This document shows positions 59,107 to 64,000 of a stretch of 64,000 nt of DNA, in pieces. The DNA lies in assembly GCF_003732705.1 (NCBI RefSeq), contig NZ_MOBR01000023.1:1-64000 (forward strand). The letters are read 5' to 3'. Numbering within the stretch: the stretch's first letter is position 1; each line of letters starts with the position of its first letter. The DNA comes from Pseudomonas frederiksbergensis (GTDB lineage: Bacteria > Pseudomonadota > Gammaproteobacteria > Pseudomonadales > Pseudomonadaceae). The position numbers and the translations under genes are program-made. A model generated the notes under the pieces. The model was given only the letters and a program-made list of their open reading frames with translations, ran no database searches and had not been told where the DNA came from.

Positions 59107-60225
59107 CTAGACGAACGGTTGATGACTGGTCACACAGTGAATACCGCCGCCACCGGCACTGACGGCATCGATGTTGAGCTGTACCACTTCGCGGTCCGGG
59201 TAGAGTCCGGTCAACAGCTCAAAAGCCTTGGCGTCTGCCGCTTTGTCACCGAACTCAGGCGCAATGATCGCCCCGTTGATCACAAAGTAATTGATATACC
59301 CCGCCGCAAAGTCCGGGTTGTTGCGGTTGAATTTGCTTTTGCGCGGGTTCAGCGGTGGCGACACGGTGTGCACCTGAAGCTTGCGGCCATCGGCGTCCGT
59401 GGCGTTTTGCAGAATCTGCAAATGCGCACGGGTGACCTGGTAATCGTAAGACTGAAGATCGTTGTCGAGGTTGGCGATCACCACCCCTGGCTTGACGAAA
59501 CGTGCATAGAAATCAACGTGGGCGTCGGTGATGTCCTTGCCCTTGATCCCCGGCAGCCAGATGATTTTGCGCAAGCCCAGGCGCGCTTTCAGTTCTTGCT
59601 CGACCTCGGCCTTGCTCCAGTCGCGGTTGCGGTTGCTATTGATCCAGCTGCTTTCGGTCATGATTCCCGTGCCGTGACCGTCCACTTCGATGGCGCCGCC
59701 CTCGCCCACCAGTTCGCTGCGCAGATAATCGGCTTCTGCGTTGTTCGCGACCAGAGCCGCCAATTTCGCATCCTTGCGATGCTGCTGCTTGTTGCCCCAG
59801 CCGTTGAAGTTGAAATCCACTGCGCCCAATTCGCCCTGCCCATCGACGACAAAGTTGGCGCCGATGTCGCGCATCCAGATGTCGTCGAGCTCGGTGATGA
59901 CGTAGGTGATGTTGCGAGTGCCGCAATGTTTTTCGGCCAGCTCCCGCTCGCGCTGGCGACAGAACACGGTCATCGGTTCATAGCGGGCGATGGTGCGGGC
60001 GATCAGGCCAATGGCGGCTTGCACGTCGGCGGTGAAATCCTCCCAGATGGCTTGCTGAGCGCCGAACGCGATGAAGGCCCGTGCGTGTTTATCGCCCTCA
60101 TCCGGCATGTGCCAAACGCCGGGTGTCGCCGCTTGCAGGAGCGACGGCGTCAGGCCCATGGAGACGGCGGCGCCCAAACTGGCGACGACCGAGACCTGTT
60201 TGATGAATTCGCGACGCGTAGACAT
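59107..60225 (-). CDS. Tat-exported agmatine deiminase-like enzyme (second deiminase)
   Basis: This 372-residue member of the agmatine deiminase/porphyromonas-type peptidylarginine deiminase family has a twin-arginine signal STRREFIKQVSVVASLGAAV (residues 2-21). The mature enzyme starts near ATPGVWHMPDE. The catalytic motifs are ELDDIWMRDIGANF, EVDGHGTGIMTESSWINSN, AHVDFYARFV and GGGGIHCVTSHQP with the nucleophile Cys. It would convert agmatine to N-carbamoylputrescine outside the cytoplasm. AAAGGAATCC precedes ATG 60225. It is the last gene of the agmatine operon, 20 bp below the binding protein. Confidence 0.88.
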   Translation of the reverse strand: MSTRREFIKQVSVVASLGAAVSMGLTPSLLQAATPGVWHMPDEGDKHARAFIAFGAQQAIWEDFTADVQAAIGLIARTIARYEPMTVFCRQRERELAEKHCGTRNITYVITELDDIWMRDIGANFVVDGQGELGAVDFNFNGWGNKQQHRKDAKLAALVANNAEADYLRSELVGEGGAIEVDGHGTGIMTESSWINSNRNRDWSKAEVEQELKARLGLRKIIWLPGIKGKDITDAHVDFYARFVKPGVVIANLDNDLQSYDYQVTRAHLQILQNATDADGRKLQVHTVSPPLNPRKSKFNRNNPDFAAGYINYFVINGAIIAPEFGDKAADAKAFELLTGLYPDREVVQLNIDAVSAGGGGIHCVTSHQPFV

Positions 60226-60245
60226 GTATGGATTCCTTTCTGAAG

Positions 60246-61343
60246 TCATTTCGCGGTGGCCGTTTTGAACTTGGTCCAGGTGCGCATGCGTGCGCGCATA
60301 TCGGATTGAGGAATGTCCTTGCCGGGAATCAGCCGCGCATAGGTGGCCTCATCAAGGTAAATATCCGGGTTGTTGCGCATCGCCGCATCGACGCTCGGGC
60401 GTGCCTTGGCATTGGAGGTGGGATAGCCGGTGAAGTTACTGATGGCGGCCATGTTCTGCGGGCGCATGACGAAGTTGATGAACGCATAGGCGTACTCGGG
60501 ATGTTTGGCATCGACCGGAATCGCCATGGTGTCCATCCACACCGTCGTGCCTTCATGCGGAATGCGGTACTGGAACGAGGTGTTCTTGCCGGCACTGTCC
60601 GACGTCCGTTGCGCCTGGGTCATGTCACCGCTGTAACCAAGGGACACGCACAGGTTGCCGTTCACCAGATCGGTCACCGGTTGCGACTGGAACTTGCGAA
60701 TGTACGGTCGCAGCTTCATCAGCAGATCACTCGCCGCCGTCAGGTCTTCAGGCTTGGCACTGCGCGGCTCACGACCGAGGTAATTGAGCACCACCGCCAG
60801 CACTTCGTCCGGCGAGTCGATCATCGAGATGCCGCAATCGGCAAATTTGGCCGCCAGTTCGGGTTTGAACAGCATGTCGAGGCTATTGACCGGCGCATCC
60901 GGCAGGCGCTGTTTGATCTGCTCGGCATTGTAGGTCAGGCCAATGGTGCCCCAGGTGTAAGGGACGGTGGCTTTGCTCGAATATTCGTAATGGCTGCGCA
61001 GCTTCTGCAAGCCCGGCTCGATGTCATCCAGGGCCGTGAGTTTCGAGCGGTCCAGCGGCAGCAGGCTACCGGCGCGCATCAGGCGTTCAGACACGGTGTC
61101 GCCGGGGAAGATCAGGTCATAACCACTGCCGCCAGCGAGCATCTTGGCTTCCAGGGTTTCGCTGCCATCCATGACGTCGTAGATCACCTTGATCCCGGTT
61201 TCGGCGGTGAATTTGGCCAGCGTGTCTTCGGCAAAATAGTCGGCCCAGTTGTACAGCCGCAGGGTTTTCTCCTCGGCGTGCAGCGACGGCGCGGCACATG
61301 CCAGGGTCAGGGCCGCGAGCATCAATTGGTTGGCAACACGCAT
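60246..61343 (-). CDS. polyamine/agmatine periplasmic binding protein, PotF-like (third)
   Basis: This 365-residue exported binding protein has a signal peptide MRVANQLMLAALTLACAAPS and a PotF-type body (LRLYNWADYFAEDTLAKF, VMDGSETLEAKMLAGGSGYDL, PYTWGTIGLTYN). It lies between the N-carbamoylputrescine amidase (2-bp gap) and the Tat-exported deiminase (20-bp gap). Its ligand is probably agmatine, carbamoylputrescine or putrescine. No permease is adjacent. AAGGGG precedes ATG 61343. Confidence 0.9.
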   Translation of the reverse strand: MRVANQLMLAALTLACAAPSLHAEEKTLRLYNWADYFAEDTLAKFTAETGIKVIYDVMDGSETLEAKMLAGGSGYDLIFPGDTVSERLMRAGSLLPLDRSKLTALDDIEPGLQKLRSHYEYSSKATVPYTWGTIGLTYNAEQIKQRLPDAPVNSLDMLFKPELAAKFADCGISMIDSPDEVLAVVLNYLGREPRSAKPEDLTAASDLLMKLRPYIRKFQSQPVTDLVNGNLCVSLGYSGDMTQAQRTSDSAGKNTSFQYRIPHEGTTVWMDTMAIPVDAKHPEYAYAFINFVMRPQNMAAISNFTGYPTSNAKARPSVDAAMRNNPDIYLDEATYARLIPGKDIPQSDMRARMRTWTKFKTATAK

Positions 61344-61345
61344 GT

Positions 61346-62254
61346 TCAAACCCCTTCAGTAGCCCAGCGAGAATGGAGATGACGGCCGTCCTGGCTCAAC
61401 AGCGCGCCGTACATGTCCGGACGGCGGTCGCGGTAGATGCCCCAGCTCAGACGCTCGTCGCGCATGGCAGACAAATCCAGGCTGTGTACGAGCACACCGG
61501 TGCTGTCACGGTCGGCCTCGGCAAGCAATTTGCCTTTGTGGTTGCAGATAAACGACGAGCCATAAAAGCTCATCTGCAAGGTCGGATCGGTGGTCGCCGC
61601 TTCTCGGCCGACGCGATTGGACGCCACCACCGGCAACAGATTGGCCGCCGCATGACCGCGCATGGTCATCTGCCAATGGTCACGGGAATCCAGCGTCGCA
61701 CAGCCCGGTTCAGAGCCGATGGCCGTGGGAAACAGCAAGACTTCGGCGCCCATCAACGCCAGGCAACGGGCGGTTTCGGGGAACCACTGATCCCAGCAGA
61801 TCCCCACGCCGATGCGCCCGAACGCCGTGTCCCACACCCGGAAACCGGTATCGCCGGGGCTGAAGTATTCCTTCTCCTGATAACCGATGGCGTTGGGGAT
61901 GTGGGTCTTGCGATACACCCCCAGCAGACGCCCATCGGCATCCGCCACGCTCAAGGAGTTGAAGTAGGCATTGCCGGCCTTCTCGAACCAGCTCAATGGC
62001 AGCACCACCTCCAACTCCTTGGCCAATGCGGCAAAGCGCTTGAGTACGTGGCTGTCCCGATAGTCTTCGGCCAGCGCCAGGTGCTTGTGGCTTTGCTCGA
62101 TGCAGAAATACGGCGTGGCAAACAGTTCTTGCAGCAGGATGACTTGCGCGCCTTTGTCCGCCGCCTCACGCACTAACTGCTCAGCCTGATCGAGGTTGTG
62201 TTGCAGGTCCCAGGTGCACGGCATCTGGGTGGTGGCAATCGTCAACAGGGTCAT
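61346..62254 (-). CDS. aguB: N-carbamoylputrescine amidase
   Basis: This 302-residue nitrilase-superfamily enzyme hydrolyses N-carbamoylputrescine to putrescine, CO2 and ammonia. The catalytic triad is Glu43 (LLQELFATPYF), Lys116 (YRKTHIPNAIGYQEKEYF) and Cys153 (GICWDQWFPE). The signature IPNAIGYQEKEYFSPGDTGF is specific to AguB-type enzymes. It lies 3 bp below the agmatine deiminase, in its operon. Confidence 0.95.
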   Translation of the reverse strand: MTLLTIATTQMPCTWDLQHNLDQAEQLVREAADKGAQVILLQELFATPYFCIEQSHKHLALAEDYRDSHVLKRFAALAKELEVVLPLSWFEKAGNAYFNSLSVADADGRLLGVYRKTHIPNAIGYQEKEYFSPGDTGFRVWDTAFGRIGVGICWDQWFPETARCLALMGAEVLLFPTAIGSEPGCATLDSRDHWQMTMRGHAAANLLPVVASNRVGREAATTDPTLQMSFYGSSFICNHKGKLLAEADRDSTGVLVHSLDLSAMRDERLSWGIYRDRRPDMYGALLSQDGRHLHSRWATEGV

Positions 62255-62257
62255 GGC

Positions 62258-63310
62258 TCAACCCTCCACTGGCCAGGCGGGCTGTTGCTGGGTGATGCAA
62301 TGCACCCCGCCGCCGCCATGGGCCAGGTGATTGATCCGTACCGGCACCACCTCGCGACCCGGGAACGCCTGAGCCAACACCTCGGCCGCCGCGTGGTCGG
62401 CGTCGATGCCATAAGCCGGCATGATGATCGCGCCATTGGCGATGTAGAAATTGGTGTAGGAGGCACAGAACACTTCGGCTTCAGTGTCCACGGCGTCGGT
62501 GGCTTCGAACAGTTCGATCAGCTTGAATTTGCGGCCCTGGGCATCGGTGGCCAGTTCCAGGGCACGCCGATTTTCCCGAGCCACTTCGGCGTACACCGAT
62601 TGCTTGTCGTGGGTCGCGTCCACCAGCAACACGCCGGGTCGGGCGAAGGCGCAGACGCCATCGACATGGCCGTCAGTCATGTCGCCGGTCACGTAATCCG
62701 GGTCACCCGGGAGCCAGATGGTTTTCTTCACCCCGAGCAAACGGCTGAAGATGTCTTCCATCTCGGCCTTGCTGGTGTCCGGGTTGCGATTGGCGTTGAG
62801 CAACACCGATTCGGTGGTGATCAGTGTGCCTTCGCCATCGACATGAATCGCCCCGCCTTCGTTGCTCAACTGTGTGCCGAAGCACGGCACGCCGAGGTGA
62901 TTGAGTGCCCGGCGCGCCAGGCTTTCGTCCAGGTCGTGGGCCGACTTGCCGCCCCAGGCATTGAAACGCCAGCTCACCCCGGCCAGGCCTTGTTGCGGAT
63001 GGCAGACGAAGCTCGGGCCAGAGTCCCGGCACCAACTGTCATTCACCGCCAACGGGATCAATTCGATGTTGCGACCGCACAGCGCCTTGGCACTGGCGAC
63101 AGCCGACGGATCAACCACCATTTTCACCGGTTCGAAACGGGCGATGGCATTGGCCACTCCGGCGAAATCCTCTTGCACCTGCGCCAGGGTCACGCGCCAA
63201 CCGGATTCCCAAAGTGCCTGGTTGTGTGGCCAGACCATCCAGGTCGCGGCGTGCTTGACCCACTCTGCCGGCATCATCCAGGCACTGTTCTGATTTTTAT
63301 CTTGCTGCAT
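62258..63310 (-). CDS. aguA: agmatine deiminase
   Basis: This 350-residue agmatine deiminase makes N-carbamoylputrescine from agmatine in the cytoplasm. Motifs are VNDSWCRDSGPSFV, QLSNEGGAIHVDGEGTLITT, TDGHVDGVCAFA, and the catalytic Cys in GGGGVHCITQQQP. AAAAGGTG precedes ATG 63310. It is the first gene of the agmatine operon (aguA, aguB, binding protein, exported deiminase), read leftward, and divergent from a LysR gene. Confidence 0.95.
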   Translation of the reverse strand: MQQDKNQNSAWMMPAEWVKHAATWMVWPHNQALWESGWRVTLAQVQEDFAGVANAIARFEPVKMVVDPSAVASAKALCGRNIELIPLAVNDSWCRDSGPSFVCHPQQGLAGVSWRFNAWGGKSAHDLDESLARRALNHLGVPCFGTQLSNEGGAIHVDGEGTLITTESVLLNANRNPDTSKAEMEDIFSRLLGVKKTIWLPGDPDYVTGDMTDGHVDGVCAFARPGVLLVDATHDKQSVYAEVARENRRALELATDAQGRKFKLIELFEATDAVDTEAEVFCASYTNFYIANGAIIMPAYGIDADHAAAEVLAQAFPGREVVPVRINHLAHGGGGVHCITQQQPAWPVEG

Positions 63311-63444
63311 GACAAACACCTTTTAGTTAAGTCATTGTGTTCAATGAAAACTGCCTCGATGGGCCTGACATGCATGCTACGGCTGTGAAATCGGGCGAAC
63401 AAACGATGGATTTAGTGGAAAACTGATTAGAGGAACTTATCGAT

Positions 63445-64000
63445 ATGCTCAAGCACTGGCCCCCACTCAGCACCCTTCGCGGCTTTGAAGCCGCAGCTCG
63501 ACTGGGCAGTTTTCACAAGGCCGCCGCCGAGCTGAACCTGACCCAGTCGGCCATCAGCCAGCAGATCCGCAGCCTTGAGGCGTACCTTGAGCAACCGTTG
63601 TTTTTTCGCAGTGGCCGCAGCGTCAGCCTGACCGATGCCGGTCACGACCTGCTCAGCACCACCCAGGCGCTGTTGCAACAATTGGCCGTCGGCATTCGTC
63701 GCCTCGGGCAGTATCAGAAACCCAATCAACTGGTGCTCAACACCACGCCAGCGTTCGCCCGCCACTGGCTGCTCCCACGCCTGGGGGATTTTCGTCGCCG
63801 GCATCCAGACGTTGATTTGTGGATCTACAGCACCGATGAAGTCCCGGACATGACCACCCAAACCATCGACGTCGCGGTGCGCGATGACATCAGCTCCCAA
63901 GCCGAGTGCAGCTTCAAAGTGCTGCACACCGACCGCCTCTATCCGGCGTGTCACCCGAGCGTATTGGCGCTGCCGCAGGAACAACGCACCACCCTGCACG
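63445..64000 (+). CDS. LysR family transcriptional regulator, GcvA-like (3-prime end beyond window)
   Basis: This N-terminal fragment of 185 residues has the LysR HTH (STLRGFEAAARLGSFHKAAAELNLTQSAISQQIRSLEAYL) and the effector-domain start LVLNTTPAFARHWLLPRLGDF, typical of GcvA-like regulators. AGAGGAAC lies before ATG 63445. It is divergent from the agmatine operon and is its probable regulator. The gene runs off the right end of the window. Confidence 0.92.
   Translation, partial: MLKHWPPLSTLRGFEAAARLGSFHKAAAELNLTQSAISQQIRSLEAYLEQPLFFRSGRSVSLTDAGHDLLSTTQALLQQLAVGIRRLGQYQKPNQLVLNTTPAFARHWLLPRLGDFRRRHPDVDLWIYSTDEVPDMTTQTIDVAVRDDISSQAECSFKVLHTDRLYPACHPSVLALPQEQRTTLH

Noticed and set aside
59101..60243. 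Open frame of 380 codons on the plus strand, same size as the deiminase
   Set aside because: It is the mirror of the Tat-exported deiminase, which has clear catalytic motifs on the minus strand.

Overview
The window is chromosomal DNA of a fluorescent-group Pseudomonas. The main clues are the many REP hairpins with the GTGGGAGCGAGCTTGCTCGCG or TGTAGGAGCGAGGCTTGCC cores, a galactose dehydrogenase matching the P. fluorescens enzyme, a ProP-type transporter, Pseudomonas small proteins such as the DUF6555 type, and a high-GC coding style. There is no phage, integron or CRISPR array. The only RNA gene seen is a tRNA-Gln(TTG) at 58945-59019.

Region 1 (1-13 kb) holds independent metabolic units. 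These are a D-amino-acid lyase/aldolase with RidA and a HAD hydrolase facing a LysR regulator; a cofactor-free haloperoxidase; aquaporin Z; a TetR regulator facing an alpha/beta hydrolase; D-galactose 1-dehydrogenase; a bestrophin-like channel; and ProP. Region 2 (13-23 kb) carries two c-di-GMP enzymes, a methyltransferase, a second RidA beside a GlxA-type AraC regulator, a hexuronate-type MFS transporter, a YfcE-like phosphoesterase and small Pseudomonas proteins.

Region 3 (23-32 kb) looks like an accessory redox block. Three HxlR regulators each face NAD(P)-dependent oxidoreductases, an aldehyde dehydrogenase or an isochorismatase-type hydrolase. Operator-like inverted repeats lie in two of the divergent gaps, and the block contains decayed gene fragments. 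Region 4 (32-41 kb) includes a heme-oxygenase-like diiron oxidase overlapping a methyltransferase by ATGA and followed by a small protein, which is the best candidate here for an undescribed biosynthetic unit. It also has a GST, a cytochrome c, small secreted proteins, and a papain-like cysteine protease next to an outer-membrane channel.

Region 5 (41-64 kb) is dominated by polyamines. Three separate modules each have a PotF/SpuD-type binding protein but no permease or ATPase: binding protein with a PuuB-like FAD oxidase; LuxR regulator with acetylpolyamine deacetylase, binding protein and amidase; and an agmatine operon (deiminase, carbamoylputrescine amidase, binding protein, Tat-exported second deiminase) facing a LysR gene. 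Between them lie an OmpR-type two-component system, an EvgA/BvgA-like response regulator, a TetX-like flavin monooxygenase, and a scar zone (44.9-46.1 kb) with remnants of an alcohol dehydrogenase, a second response regulator and an IS5-type transposase.

A family of short palindromes with GGGGACAGATTTATTTT-like arms recurs at seven intergenic sites, one of them with compensatory base changes in both arms. Coordinates come from reading the sequence by eye; no database search or structure prediction was run.
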